Source: Arthrobacter sp. SLBN-122
GTDB taxonomy: Bacteria; Actinomycetota; Actinomycetes; Actinomycetales; Micrococcaceae
Assembly: GCF_006715165.1 (NCBI RefSeq)
Contig: NZ_VFMS01000001.1
Coordinates: 310,001-374,000 of the forward strand
Reading direction: 5' to 3'
DNA: 64,000 nucleotides
The notes beneath the pieces are model-generated. The model made no database searches, was not told the origin of the DNA, and saw only the letters and a list, made by a program, of their open reading frames with translations. Below are positions 47,744 through 56,577 of the stretch, piece by piece (within the stretch, counting starts at the first letter, position 1; the number at the start of each line of letters is the position of its first letter). The position numbers and the translations under genes were made by a program.

Positions 47744-47780
47744 CCGCCGGCAGCTGAGCCCTCCAGCCGCCGGCGGTTTT
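47744..47780 (+). terminator. Intrinsic terminator of the DoxX-like gene
   Basis: CCGCCGGC pairs with GCCGGCGG around a 17-base loop and is followed by TTTT on the plus strand. It separates the DoxX-like gene from the converging lipoprotein gene. Confidence 0.75.
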
Positions 47781-47799
47781 GCGCGCGCCATGCGCAGCC

Positions 47800-48489
47800 T
47801 CAAGCGGACGGCGGCAGCAGCGGCAGGTAGCGAACCACGTCAAGGCGGGCGGAAGCAAGCGTTGCAGGGTCCGGGCAGGACACCGATATATAGGCAGAGG
47901 ATTGCGCGGCCCCAAAGACCCTTGCCAGCACGGCAGTGGACCGTCCGCCGGGAGCTGACTGTTCAAAGGCCAGCACTTCCACGTTCTTCCCGGGAGCATC
48001 GGGGGTACCGCCCCACTGCAACGTTTGTGTCTTCAGGTACGAGGGCTGGATGGTGGGGTCCAGGTACTGGAACAGGGCGAGGGAAGATTCCCGGTCCCCA
48101 CCACGTACCAGCGGAGCCTGGCCCGTGCTGACCCTCGCGGCAACAAGGCAGCCATCCGTTTTGGCGAACTGGCTGGCGCCCGACACGTTCTCCTTGACCA
48201 GCTTCCAGCCAGGCGCGTCTTTCAGCCCGTCCGAAATGCCTACCGGCACCCCTGGCGCCAGGGTGCCGCCGGCAGCAAAGGGCAGGTCCCGTCCCGCCAC
48301 TGCCGCCGCATCGTATCCCGGGGTGATGGTGGGCCTGGACACAACGGGTGTGCCTGCAGGGGCAGCAGTCACGGAAGGATCCCGCACGTCCACGCTGCAG
48401 CCGGCCAGAAGCACCGAACCCAGGGCGGCGGCGGTGAGCAGCACCGCCCGGTTCCCTGCCCTTCCGGCCCGTCCCGCCGTCGTCGGCAT
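47800..48489 (-). CDS. Secreted lipoprotein of unknown function
   Basis: I do not recognise the family. The 229-residue protein has a lipoprotein signal peptide ending in SVLLAGC, then a Pro/Thr-rich linker. A globular domain of about 160 residues follows, containing two further cysteines (TDGCLVAARV, SVSCPDPATL) that could form a disulfide. ATG 48489 follows GGAGAAGG; an in-frame GTG at 48501 is less likely. It diverges from the J-domain gene. Confidence 0.75.
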   Translation of the reverse strand: MPTTAGRAGRAGNRAVLLTAAALGSVLLAGCSVDVRDPSVTAAPAGTPVVSRPTITPGYDAAAVAGRDLPFAAGGTLAPGVPVGISDGLKDAPGWKLVKENVSGASQFAKTDGCLVAARVSTGQAPLVRGGDRESSLALFQYLDPTIQPSYLKTQTLQWGGTPDAPGKNVEVLAFEQSAPGGRSTAVLARVFGAAQSSAYISVSCPDPATLASARLDVVRYLPLLPPSA

Positions 48490-48701
48490 ATCCTTCTCCA
48501 CTCCGTCACTCCCCCTCCGGCCGCTGTCCGGCGGCGCAGCACGAGTCTAGACGGCATCCCGCGGGAACCCGGAAGCCCTGGGCGTTCGTTGTTACGGCAG
48601 ACTGCCATCCGTGCGGGCTGGACTGTGCTGGCTAAACTGGGCGGGCACTTTGCTTCCCCTGCGGAGATTTGAAGAAGCCGCGCATCAAGAAAAGGAACAT
48701 C

Positions 48702-49649
48702 TTGACCGAGAGCAGCAGCTCCCACTACCAGGTCCTTCGCGTGGCCGTCACCGCCACCGAAAAGGAAATCAAGGTGGCTTACCGGCGCGCTGCCAGGACG
48801 GCCCACCCGGACCACGGGGGCGACGCCGCAACCTTCCGCCGCGTGACCGCTGCCTACGAGACCCTCATCGATCCACAGCGCCGTAAAGCCTACGACCGCA
48901 CCTATGGCGCCGGTCCGGTCCGCGGCATGCCGTCCGACGACGGCGCCCACTTTGATGCGCCCGCCGCCGGAAGCCGGGCATTTGCCACCGTCCGCAGGCC
49001 GGACAACGACAGGAACACCGCGGGAGACCCGCCGGTGTACGTTCCGCCGTACGGGGAAGGCAGCTCCGAAGTCCCCCTTATTCCCCTTGCCCAGGCGCGC
49101 CAACAGGTGCACGGCATGCCGCGGAAACGGGGGATCTTTGGGGCCGAAGCCCGCATCCAGCGCGAAATGCGGACCGTGCAGCTGCTGACCCGGCAGGTGC
49201 TGCCGAACATCCCGGCCGCCCGGCTCATCAACGGCCTGCAGTCGCCCGCTGACAACAATCACATCGACCACGCGGTCCTGTCCGGCTACCGGCTGGCCCT
49301 AGTGAACTCCATGCTCCTGCCCAAGGGCGCCTACGCCTGGGACGGCCGGACCCTCAACCACGGCGGCCGGGCGGTGGCACCGCCGCAGCTCGCCCGGGTG
49401 GTGTGGGCCATGCAGGACATCTTTCCTGAACTCAACGTCACTGGCTGGACGGTGGTGCACAGCCCGGACGGCAACCTCCATGAACCCGTAATCGACCACC
49501 ACCGGCGCCCCGCGGGCGCGCTGGAGACTGTGCAAATCGTCAACGCGGCGGGCATGGTGCGCGGCCTCAAGGAATTTCTCACATCAGGCCCGGCCCCCAA
49601 CACGGTGAACGTCCCGGTCCTTGCCAGGTTGCTGCGAGGCATGCACTGA
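48702..49649 (+). CDS. J-domain protein with unknown C-terminal region
   Basis: A 315-residue protein with an N-terminal J domain: HYQVLRVAVTATEKEIKVAYRRAARTAHPDHGGDAATFRRVTAAYETLIDPQRRKAYDRTYG, including the HPD tripeptide that stimulates Hsp70. No Gly/Phe region, zinc finger or DnaJ C-terminal domain follows. Instead there is a 240-residue region that I cannot assign, ending FLTSGPAPNTVNVPVLARLLRGMH. TTG 48702 has AAGGA six bases upstream; a TTG at 48669 is the alternative. It is probably a DnaK co-chaperone for a specific client. Confidence 0.8.
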   Translation: MTESSSSHYQVLRVAVTATEKEIKVAYRRAARTAHPDHGGDAATFRRVTAAYETLIDPQRRKAYDRTYGAGPVRGMPSDDGAHFDAPAAGSRAFATVRRPDNDRNTAGDPPVYVPPYGEGSSEVPLIPLAQARQQVHGMPRKRGIFGAEARIQREMRTVQLLTRQVLPNIPAARLINGLQSPADNNHIDHAVLSGYRLALVNSMLLPKGAYAWDGRTLNHGGRAVAPPQLARVVWAMQDIFPELNVTGWTVVHSPDGNLHEPVIDHHRRPAGALETVQIVNAAGMVRGLKEFLTSGPAPNTVNVPVLARLLRGMH

Positions 49650-49672
49650 GCCTGGATGGCTAGGATGGGGAG

Positions 49673-50140
49673 GTGTTCCGCATCCTATTCCATGCCCCAG
49701 AAATCCCCGGCAATACCGGAAACGCCATCCGCCTTGCCGCAATCACCGGCGCAGAGCTGCACCTCGTGGAACCCCTGGGCTTCGACTTCTCCGATGCAAA
49801 ACTCCGCCGGGCGGGCCTTGACTACCATGACCTCGCCGTCGTCACGGTGCACAAGTCGATCGACGACGCCTGGCGGCACCTTCAGCCCGAACGCGTCTAC
49901 GCCTTCACGTCGGACGGCACCACCGGCTACACGGACATCGCCTACCAGCCCGGCGACGTGCTGATGTTTGGCCGCGAATCGGTGGGGCTCCCGGAAGAGC
50001 TGAAGAACGATCCCCACGTGACAGCCACCGTGCGCTTGCCCATGCTGCCGGCCCTCCGTTCGCTGAACCTTGCAAACGCCGCCTCGATCGCCGTCTACGA
50101 GGCCTGGCGGCAGCAGGGCTTTGCCGGGGCCAGGCTTTAG
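49673..50140 (+). CDS. trmL: tRNA (cytidine(34)-2'-O)-methyltransferase TrmL
   Basis: A 155-residue SPOUT methyltransferase acting on the wobble base of tRNA-Leu in known relatives. Family motifs are FHAPEIPGNTGNAIRLAAITGAELHLVEPLGF at the N-terminus, DVLMFGRESVGLPEEL, and the knot sequence VRLPMLPALRSLNLANAASIAVYEAWRQ. It is one compact knot domain, as expected. GTG 49673 follows GGGGAG closely. It starts 23 bases after the J-domain gene, so the two may be cotranscribed. Confidence 0.94.
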   Translation: MFRILFHAPEIPGNTGNAIRLAAITGAELHLVEPLGFDFSDAKLRRAGLDYHDLAVVTVHKSIDDAWRHLQPERVYAFTSDGTTGYTDIAYQPGDVLMFGRESVGLPEELKNDPHVTATVRLPMLPALRSLNLANAASIAVYEAWRQQGFAGARL

Positions 50141-50175
50141 GAAGCCCCGGCCGAACAAATTCTTCACCCGCTGTC

Positions 50176-50204
50176 CCATCCACCCCGCCTCCGGCATCGA
50201 ATGA
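50176..50204 (+). promoter_or_regulatory. SigK-like promoter of sigK
   Basis: CCATCC, 16 bases, CGAATGA matches the elements known for mycobacterial SigK promoters (CCATCC near -35, a CGAAT-containing -10). It lies about 130 bases before the sigK start, suggesting autoregulation. The match is by eye and the spacer is at the short end. Confidence 0.5.
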
Positions 50205-50334
50205 CTCTTGACGACATTCGGAGCGGGGCAAGGAGCGGCAGGTGACTCTACTGGAGGCAGGGTGCCAGCAGACGGGCCGCAGCCGGAACGGCACTGCTGA
50301 GGATTCGCCGCCCGGAGACTTATGCTTGGAATTA

Positions 50335-50943
50335 ATGGAAAATCCCAACGCGCCAAATTCCGAGGGCTCCGCCGCGGTGACTGACCCACCTGCAGACCTC
50401 AGCCAACGCCTCTCGGTCCTGCTGGCGGGTATTGCCCGCGGGGACCAAGCGGCCTTTGCCGAGTTTTACCAGCTGACCTCCCGCAGGGTCTTCGGCATGG
50501 CACGGCGCGTCCTGATCGATCCCGAACTCAGCGAGGACACCACGCAGGAAGTCTTCCTGCAGGTCTGGCAAAACGCGGCGAAGTTCGATCCGCAGGCAGG
50601 CAGCCCGCTGTCCTGGCTGATGACCATCTCCCACCGGCGGGCTGTGGACAAGGTGCGGTCGTCACAGTCCTCCACCGACAGGGAAGCCAAGTACGGGGCC
50701 AGTACCCAGGACATCGACCACGACAGCGTGTCAGACGAAGTGGGCAGCCGGCTGGAAGCCGAGGCGGTGGTCCGCTGCCTGGGGACGCTGACCGAAACAC
50801 AGCAGGAATCCGTGCGCCTGGCCTATTACGGCGGCCTCACCTACCGGGAGGTCGCGGAACGGCTGAATGCGGCGGTGCCCACCATCAAGTCCCGCATCCG
50901 CGATGGACTGATCCGTTTGAAGACCTGTTTGGGGGTGAGTTGA
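50335..50943 (+). CDS. sigK: ECF sigma factor SigK
   Basis: A 202-residue sigma-70 family protein. Region 2 is AAFAEFYQLTSRRVFGMARRVLIDPELSEDTTQEVFLQVWQNAAKFDPQAGSPLSWLMTISHRRAVDKVRSSQ and region 4 is LTETQQESVRLAYYGGLTYREVAERLNAAVPTIKSRIRDGLIRLKTCLG. The GSPLSWLMTISHRRAVDKVR block and a partner RskA place it in the SigK group, which in mycobacteria responds to redox-dependent release from RskA. I chose ATG 50335; the frame stays open to 50242. The rskA gene begins one base after the stop. Confidence 0.93.
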   Translation: MENPNAPNSEGSAAVTDPPADLSQRLSVLLAGIARGDQAAFAEFYQLTSRRVFGMARRVLIDPELSEDTTQEVFLQVWQNAAKFDPQAGSPLSWLMTISHRRAVDKVRSSQSSTDREAKYGASTQDIDHDSVSDEVGSRLEAEAVVRCLGTLTETQQESVRLAYYGGLTYREVAERLNAAVPTIKSRIRDGLIRLKTCLGVS

Positions 50944-50944
50944 G

Positions 50945-51832
50945 ATGAGCGGAATGGATGAAGCCCGCAACGGCGGTTCGGGTTCCTTCGGCGACACTGT
51001 CGCCATGGACCTGGCCTCAGGCCGCGCCGTGGACCTGGCCGAGCTTTACGCCCTCGATGCTGTCACGGAGCAGGAACGCGGCGCCATTGACCTCTATATC
51101 TCCACGGCCCCGGAGGCGGAACGCCAGGCCTTCTTCGAGCGCGTCCGGCAGTCCCGCGAGGCGCTGGCCCGCACCTTCCGGGTGGAGGAGGCGCCGCCGT
51201 CGGACCTCTTCGACCGGATCTTGGCGCAGTTGCCTGCCCAGTTCCCCGGGCAGGACAGACTGCCTGGCGGAGGTGCGCCGGCACCAGCCGGAACCAGCGC
51301 TCCAATGCCTCTTCGCGTCGCTCCCGGCGGGCCGGACGCACGTGACGAGCTGGCGCATGCCCGCAAGCGGCGGGAGGAACGGCGCGGCCCGTCCGGCGCC
51401 CGGCGCTGGCTCATTGGCGTGGCGGCCGCCGCAGCCATCGCGCTGGGCGGCGTGGGTGTGGGCGCCTACATGGCCGACCAGAACGACCCCGTCAACCAGG
51501 TGGCCAGGGCCGGGGACCTGCGCGAGGCTTCCGTGAACGTTATAGGCGGCGGCAAGGCCACCCTCCTGATTTCAGCGTCGGAGGACGCAGCCGTGGTGAA
51601 AATGAGCGGCGTGCCCGCTCCCCCGGCCGGCAAGGTGTACCAGATGTGGCTGATCCCCAAGGACGGCTCCGCGCCGGTATCCCAGGGGCTGATGGACGAA
51701 CAAGCCCTCTCCAAACCGGCAGTGGTCCAGGGAATCCACTCGGCTGCCTCATTGGGGATCACCGTTGAGCCGGCCGGCGGGTCCAAGGCGCCTACGCTGC
51801 CCACGGTGGCGGCAGCCCCGCTTGGAGCCTGA
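50945..51832 (+). CDS. rskA: Anti-sigma-K factor RskA
   Basis: A 295-residue membrane protein that should hold SigK inactive. The cytoplasmic anti-sigma part contains DLAELYALDAVTEQERGAIDLYI and FRVEEAPPSDLFDRILAQL. One membrane segment, WLIGVAAAAAIALGGVGVGAYM, lies near residue 155. The extracytoplasmic RskA domain has AVVKMSGVPAPPAGKVYQMWLIPKDGSAPVSQGL. The N-terminal half lacks an HxxxCxxC zinc motif. Release presumably involves regulated proteolysis, as in related systems. It forms an operon with sigK. Confidence 0.93.
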   Translation: MSGMDEARNGGSGSFGDTVAMDLASGRAVDLAELYALDAVTEQERGAIDLYISTAPEAERQAFFERVRQSREALARTFRVEEAPPSDLFDRILAQLPAQFPGQDRLPGGGAPAPAGTSAPMPLRVAPGGPDARDELAHARKRREERRGPSGARRWLIGVAAAAAIALGGVGVGAYMADQNDPVNQVARAGDLREASVNVIGGGKATLLISASEDAAVVKMSGVPAPPAGKVYQMWLIPKDGSAPVSQGLMDEQALSKPAVVQGIHSAASLGITVEPAGGSKAPTLPTVAAAPLGA

Positions 51833-51878
51833 CCCGGCAGCAACACCGGCACCAACGCGCCCATAAAGAGAACGGATC

Positions 51879-51920
51879 GCCCCCGGCCCCTTCCGATGGA
51901 AGGAACCGGGGGCGCTTTCC
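51879..51920. terminator. Terminator after rskA
   Basis: CGCCCCCGG-CC-CCTTCC pairs with GGAAGG-AA-CCGGGGGCG around a three-base loop, broken only by a two-base mismatch, and is followed by CTTTCC. It lies between rskA and the converging PIG-L gene. Confidence 0.75.
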
Positions 51921-51924
51921 TGCC

Positions 51925-52704
51925 CTAGAAACCTGCGATTGTCCCGGGCCCGTTGACTGCCACAACGTGGAAGGCTTCCGCGCTGCGCCCGTCCGGCAGC
52001 CCGGCCCGGGCGGCGTTGAGCCGCATCCCTTGCCGGACGGTGGCTTCCATGGCGTCCACGTCAGGATGCTGGCTGACGTGGACGTGGATGGCTGCCAGTT
52101 TCGCATCCACCTGGGCGGTGACGTCCACGAAGTGGTTTTCCCGTTCTTCCGGGCCGGCATACAGCCACAGCCATGGCAGCTTGTAGGCCGCCAGGCCGGC
52201 TTCGGCCAGCTCCGGGTAGGCGAAGGGGTTTTCGAGCGCCGGATACACGGCGCGGGTTACGGCTTCCCCGACGGCCAGGTGGTCGGGGTGGCTCTTTTGG
52301 ATCCGCTGCCAGTTCCGTTCAGGATGCATGGCCAGGACGACGTCGGGACGGAGTTCGCGGATCAGCCGCACCACCGCTTTCATCACCTCGTGCGAGGGCT
52401 CGAGGTACCCGTCCCGCTGGTGGAGGTAGTGGATGTCGGTAACGCCCACGAGTCCCGCGGCGCGGCGCTGCTCGGCGTCGCGCATGGCGATGATGTCCGC
52501 GCGGTGGGCGGGGTTGAAGCCGCCCGCGTCGCCGTCGGTCATGATGCAGTAGCTGACCTCCACGCCTGCCGCCGTCCACGCGGCGATGGTGCCGGCGGCG
52601 CCGAAGTCGATGTCGTCAGGGTGGGCTGCAAAACAGAGCACCCGCCCAACCCGGTGCATTTCCGGGTTGAACGGGCTCCCTGCCTGCCCGTGGGAGGCAG
52701 TCAA
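51925..52704 (-). CDS. PIG-L family deacetylase
   Basis: A 259-residue zinc-dependent N-acetyl-hydrolase-like protein of the PIG-L/MshB/BshB family. The zinc and catalytic motif is [18 protein letters not shown], and the second metal histidine is in [20 protein letters not shown]-type loop ([11 protein letters not shown]) follows the first strand. The substrate cannot be read: mycothiol pathway MshB and antibiotic-type deacetylases share these motifs. I chose TTG 52704, four bases past the etfA stop with AAGG upstream; ATG 52659 is an alternative start. Confidence 0.85.
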   Translation of the reverse strand: MTASHGQAGSPFNPEMHRVGRVLCFAAHPDDIDFGAAGTIAAWTAAGVEVSYCIMTDGDAGGFNPAHRADIIAMRDAEQRRAAGLVGVTDIHYLHQRDGYLEPSHEVMKAVVRLIRELRPDVVLAMHPERNWQRIQKSHPDHLAVGEAVTRAVYPALENPFAYPELAEAGLAAYKLPWLWLYAGPEERENHFVDVTAQVDAKLAAIHVHVSQHPDVDAMEATVRQGMRLNAARAGLPDGRSAEAFHVVAVNGPGTIAGF

Positions 52705-52708
52705 CGAT

Positions 52709-53656
52709 TCAGCCTTTTCGCTTCTTGATCTCGGCTGCGGCCTGGGGAAGGACATCGAATACGTCACCGATGATGCCGAAGTCCGCAATTTCGAAGACCG
52801 GGGACTCGGCATCCTTGTTGACGGCGACGATGACCTGGGATGTCTGCATGCCGGCTTTCTGCTGGATGGCGCCGGAGATGCCCGCGGAGATGTACAGCTG
52901 CGGGGAAACTGTCTTGCCCGTCTGCCCCACCTGGGCGTCGTGGCTGATCCAGCCTGCGTCCGTTGCCGCACGGGAGGCGCCCACGGCGGCACCGAGGGCA
53001 TCGGCCAGCTCCTCCACGGGACCGAAGTCGCCGTCCATGCCGCGTCCGCCGGCAACCACGATCCGTGCATCCGTCAGGTCGGGCCGGCCGCTGGCCACCT
53101 TCTGCTCGCGGGCTGTGATCCGGGCAGCGGCTGCCACTGCGGGAACATCCACGGTGGCCGTTTCGGGGGTTGTAGGCGCAGGGGCAGGTTCCGGGATGAC
53201 GTTGTTGGCCTTCAGGGTCAGCACGGAAACCGGGGTGGTGGCCTTGCAGGCGGTGCTGTAGGAGCCGGCCAGGACGGACTTGTGCGCGGTGCCGTCACCG
53301 TCCACGGCGACGACGTCGGTGATCACCCCTGCGTTCAGCCGAATCCCCACGCGTGCTGCGATCTCCTTGCCTTCCGGCGAGTTGTCCAGCAGCACGATGC
53401 CGGCGCCGCTGGCCTCTGCCGCGGCGGCCACGTAGGCGGCCTTGGGTGCAACCAGGAAGTCATCCAGGTCCTGGGCGGACGGGCGCAGGATGTTTCCCAC
53501 GCCGTACTCGGCGAGGGTGGCAGCGACGCCGTCGGAAAGATCCCCGTTGAGTGCCACGGTGCTTCCGCCCAGAGAGCGCGCCAGGGTCAGCAGCTCAAGG
53601 CTGCTCTTCTTGAGCGATGCGCCCGGGTTGTCGATAAATACGAGTACTTTTGCCAT
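52709..53656 (-). CDS. etfA: Electron transfer flavoprotein alpha subunit
   Basis: The FAD-carrying subunit that passes electrons from acyl-CoA and other dehydrogenases toward the quinone pool. The 315-residue protein opens [27 protein letters not shown]. The C-terminal FAD domain contains [100 protein letters not shown], the classic EtfA signature. It begins 13 bases after etfB. Confidence 0.96.
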   Translation of the reverse strand: MAKVLVFIDNPGASLKKSSLELLTLARSLGGSTVALNGDLSDGVAATLAEYGVGNILRPSAQDLDDFLVAPKAAYVAAAAEASGAGIVLLDNSPEGKEIAARVGIRLNAGVITDVVAVDGDGTAHKSVLAGSYSTACKATTPVSVLTLKANNVIPEPAPAPTTPETATVDVPAVAAAARITAREQKVASGRPDLTDARIVVAGGRGMDGDFGPVEELADALGAAVGASRAATDAGWISHDAQVGQTGKTVSPQLYISAGISGAIQQKAGMQTSQVIVAVNKDAESPVFEIADFGIIGDVFDVLPQAAAEIKKRKG

Positions 53657-53669
53657 GTCGATGTCCCTC

Positions 53670-54461
53670 TTAGAGCAGCTTCTGGGCGGCCAGGAAGTCA
53701 ACCAGCTTGATGCCGGCGTCGCCCTCGTCGGTGATGATGGTGCCTGCGGTCCGGGGCGGCCGCTGTTCGGCGCTGGCCACGCTGGTCCAGGAGCCGGCGA
53801 AGCCCACCTGAGCGGGGTCGACGCCGATGTCGGCCAGGGACAGAGTGGTGATGCTCTTGCGCTTGGCCGCGATGATTCCCTTGAAGTTGGGGTACCGGGG
53901 CTCGTTGATCTGGTCCGTCACGGATACGACGGCAGGCAGCGGCGCCTCGACGGTCTCCGAGGACGTGTCGGCGTCGCGGCGGGCCGTCAGCCGACCGCCG
54001 TCGACCTCCAGCGTGGAGGCAAAGGTGACCTGGGGCAGCCCGAGCCGTTCGGCCAGCTGTGCCGGGACCAGGGACGTTTCACCGTCGGTGGAGGCCATGC
54101 CGGTGAGGACCAGGTCCACGCCGCCGAGGTGCCGGACCGCTGCGGCGAGTGCCAGCGAGGTGGCTGCGGCGTCCGAACCGGCCAGCGCGTCGTCGGTCAC
54201 GTGGACGCCCTCGGTGGCGCCCATCTGGAGGGCCTTCTTGACGGCGTTGACAGCTCCGGAGGGGCCCATGCTGAGGGCGATGACCTGGTTGCCCGCCTTG
54301 CTTCCGCCCCTCGCCTCGGCCAGCTGCAGCGCTGCCTCGAGGGCGTATTCGTCAAGCTCGGACAGAATGCTTTCGTCGCGGTCCACGGTGTTGCCCGCAC
54401 CGTTCAGGTGGCGGTCGAACTGGGCGTCCGGTACATGTTTGACCAGGACTACGATCTTCAA
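53670..54461 (-). CDS. etfB: Electron transfer flavoprotein beta subunit
   Basis: The AMP-binding subunit of ETF. The 263-residue protein has IVVLVKHVPDAQFDRHLNGAGNTVDRDESILSELDEYALEAALQLAEA and GVDLVLTGMASTDGETSLVPAQLAERLGLPQVTFA, with the signature VSVTDQINEPRYPNFKGIIAAKRK. I chose TTG 54461 with GGAAGAG just upstream because this matches the normal EtfB start; the frame stays open to 54524. First gene of the etfB-etfA-PIG-L run. Confidence 0.94.
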   Translation of the reverse strand: MKIVVLVKHVPDAQFDRHLNGAGNTVDRDESILSELDEYALEAALQLAEARGGSKAGNQVIALSMGPSGAVNAVKKALQMGATEGVHVTDDALAGSDAAATSLALAAAVRHLGGVDLVLTGMASTDGETSLVPAQLAERLGLPQVTFASTLEVDGGRLTARRDADTSSETVEAPLPAVVSVTDQINEPRYPNFKGIIAAKRKSITTLSLADIGVDPAQVGFAGSWTSVASAEQRPPRTAGTIITDEGDAGIKLVDFLAAQKLL

Positions 54462-54632
54462 TGTCTCTTCCACTGTGTTTACAGCAGCCTTCCATGCTTG
54501 TGGACAGCCAGCCGGGTGGGTCATGGCCGCGGAATGCCCGGCAGGCGGGTAGCTCCTAGCTAACCATATCGGCGTGCCCCCGCGCCCTCTTCCGTTAACG
54601 CCTGTGTCAGGCCGCCGCCGAGAGACAGCATG

Positions 54633-54669
54633 ACGACGGCGGCGCCCCCCTTGGGAACGCCGCCGTCGT
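54633..54669. terminator. Terminator between htrA-like and etfB genes
   Basis: ACGACGGCGGCG and CGCCGCCGTCGT form a perfect 12-base stem with a 13-base loop, 29 bases past the protease stop on the minus strand. No strong T tract follows. Confidence 0.65.
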
Positions 54670-54697
54670 TATTGCTGCAGGGTGGTGCTGCCGGACG

Positions 54698-56296
54698 TCA
54701 GCTGGCCGCCGCACCCAGGGTGACGTCGAACGTCTGCTCCTTGCCGCTGCGCTGGACCGTGATCTTCACAGTGGAGCCTGCCGGCTGTTCACGGACCGCG
54801 GCCGTCAACTGGTTCGGTTCGCCGATGGTGAGGTCGTTGAACTTGGTGATGACGTCACCAACCTTGATTCCGGCCTTTCCGGCCGCCGAGTTGGGGTCAA
54901 CGGTGGCGACGTCGGCCCCCACCGAGAATTCGGAGGATGCGCCGGATGTGGTCTTGGCTTTGACGCTGACGCCCAGCTGGCCGTGCGAGGCCTTGCCGGT
55001 GTCAATGATTTCCTGGGCCACGCGCTTGGCGTTGTTGATGGGGATGCTGAAGCCGACGCCGATGTTGCCGCTCTGCGAGGAGGACGTCCCGGATCCCGCG
55101 GAGGCGATGGCGACATTGACTCCGATGATCTCGCCCTTGTTGTTCACCAGGGCGCCGCCGGAGTTGCCGGGGTTGATGGCCGCGTCAGTCTGGATGACGT
55201 TGATGGCGATGGAGCCCTCGCCCGAGCTTTGCTGGCTCTGGCCGCCGCCCGGGGGCGCGAACTGGAAGCCCTGGTCGCCGCCCTGGCTGTTGTCACCGCC
55301 CTCCGGTGCTGCAGACGATGCGACGCTGATGGTCCGGTTGAGGGTGGAGACGATGCCGTCCGTAACGGTTCCGGTCAGGCCGAGCGGGGATCCGATGGCG
55401 ATGGCGGTATCCCCCACGTTGAGCTTGCCGGAATCGCCAAGGGTGGCAGGGGTGAGGCTTGAGGTGTCGTCCACCTTGATGACGGCGAGGTCGGACAGGG
55501 GGTCGGTGCCTACCAGCTTTGCCGGCAGGACCTTTCCGTCGCTGGTCCGGATTTCCAGGGTGGCGTTGGCAGTCTGGCCATCGAGGGTCACCACGTGCGT
55601 GTTGGTCAGGATGTGGCCCTGGTCGTCGAGGACGATGCCCGAACCGGTGCCCCCTGAACTGCCGCTGCTGGCACTGATGGTGACAACGCTGGGCGAAGCC
55701 TTCACAGCCGCTGCGGTGATGGCGTTGACGTCGTCCTTGTTGTTGACGATGACGGTCCCGGGCTGGCTGTTGCCGGTGACGGTTGACGTGCTGGACCCGG
55801 TGTTGCCGAACAATTCGCCGGCACCGACCGTGGCCACGCCGCCGCCGACGAGGCCTGCTGCGAGGATGCTGGCCACGAGGGTCCCGACGCCGAAGCTCGC
55901 CTTCCGCCGGGGCGCGTCCTTGGGGTTGGGTGCCAGGCCGACGCTCCCGTTGGGTGTGCCGTGGCCTTCACCGTGCAGGGGCTGGCCGTTCTGCTGCTGG
56001 CCGTAGTATCCGGACTGGCCGTAGAACGGCTGCCGCTGCGGGTACACCGGGCGCGGGGCCCCCGGCAACTCCTGGGTGTGGTTTTCACGCGGCTGCGGCT
56101 GGTCCAGTCGCTCTGTGTGGTTCTGGTAGGCCGCGTGGTTCTGCTGCTCCCCGCTGCTGTTCCCATACTGAGGGGCCGCCTGGCGGTCTCCGGGCTGCTG
56201 CTGGTCCTGCCGCTGCGGATCCTGCTGCTGCCACGGGTTCCTGCTGCCCCCGTGGCTGTCCTCCGGGACCGGTCCTGGGGTTTGATTCTCAGTCAT
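54698..56296 (-). CDS. HtrA/DegP-like membrane serine protease with PDZ domain
   Basis: A 532-residue protease that degrades damaged envelope proteins. Residues 1-140 are a Gln/Asn/Pro-rich cytoplasmic stretch. A membrane segment (FGVGTLVASILAAGLVGGGVATVGAG) follows, then a trypsin-like domain with the catalytic His in ILTNTHVVT, Asp in SDLAVIKVDD and Ser in NPGNSGGALVN. A C-terminal PDZ domain spans about 440-525 (GADVATVDPNSAAGKAGIKVGDVITKFNDLTI). AAGGAAG lies five bases before ATG 56296. It diverges from the TPM-domain gene. Confidence 0.95.
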   Translation of the reverse strand: MTENQTPGPVPEDSHGGSRNPWQQQDPQRQDQQQPGDRQAAPQYGNSSGEQQNHAAYQNHTERLDQPQPRENHTQELPGAPRPVYPQRQPFYGQSGYYGQQQNGQPLHGEGHGTPNGSVGLAPNPKDAPRRKASFGVGTLVASILAAGLVGGGVATVGAGELFGNTGSSTSTVTGNSQPGTVIVNNKDDVNAITAAAVKASPSVVTISASSGSSGGTGSGIVLDDQGHILTNTHVVTLDGQTANATLEIRTSDGKVLPAKLVGTDPLSDLAVIKVDDTSSLTPATLGDSGKLNVGDTAIAIGSPLGLTGTVTDGIVSTLNRTISVASSAAPEGGDNSQGGDQGFQFAPPGGGQSQQSSGEGSIAINVIQTDAAINPGNSGGALVNNKGEIIGVNVAIASAGSGTSSSQSGNIGVGFSIPINNAKRVAQEIIDTGKASHGQLGVSVKAKTTSGASSEFSVGADVATVDPNSAAGKAGIKVGDVITKFNDLTIGEPNQLTAAVREQPAGSTVKITVQRSGKEQTFDVTLGAAAS

Positions 56297-56535
56297 GGGA
56301 CTTCCTTTCATCCTCGTCTGCCATTAACTATGTACCGTTCCGCTGGAACAAGCTCGGATGTTTGCTGGGAGCTTCCTGAACGCAAGGGTGCTGGCCGCCC
56401 GGCTGGGCGGCGTTTCGCTGGGGGCATATTCGGCCGCATGGACTGGCTGTGGGGTGCACCATAGAATCAAGATGAATTGCCACAGCGACCTGCGGCTTCA
56501 CACCAAGCGTGGGGGCGCTGCTGGATTCGACGACT

Positions 56536-56550
56536 GATTCGTCCCGAATC
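56536..56550. promoter_or_regulatory. GATTCG repeats upstream of the TPM gene
   Basis: GATTCG, three bases, CGAATC form a perfect inverted repeat 27 bases before the TPM-gene start, and another GATTCG lies at 56524. This could be an operator in the htrA-TPM divergent region. Confidence 0.35.
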
Positions 56551-56577
56551 GGTGTCAGGCGTGCTGAAGGGTTGCAC

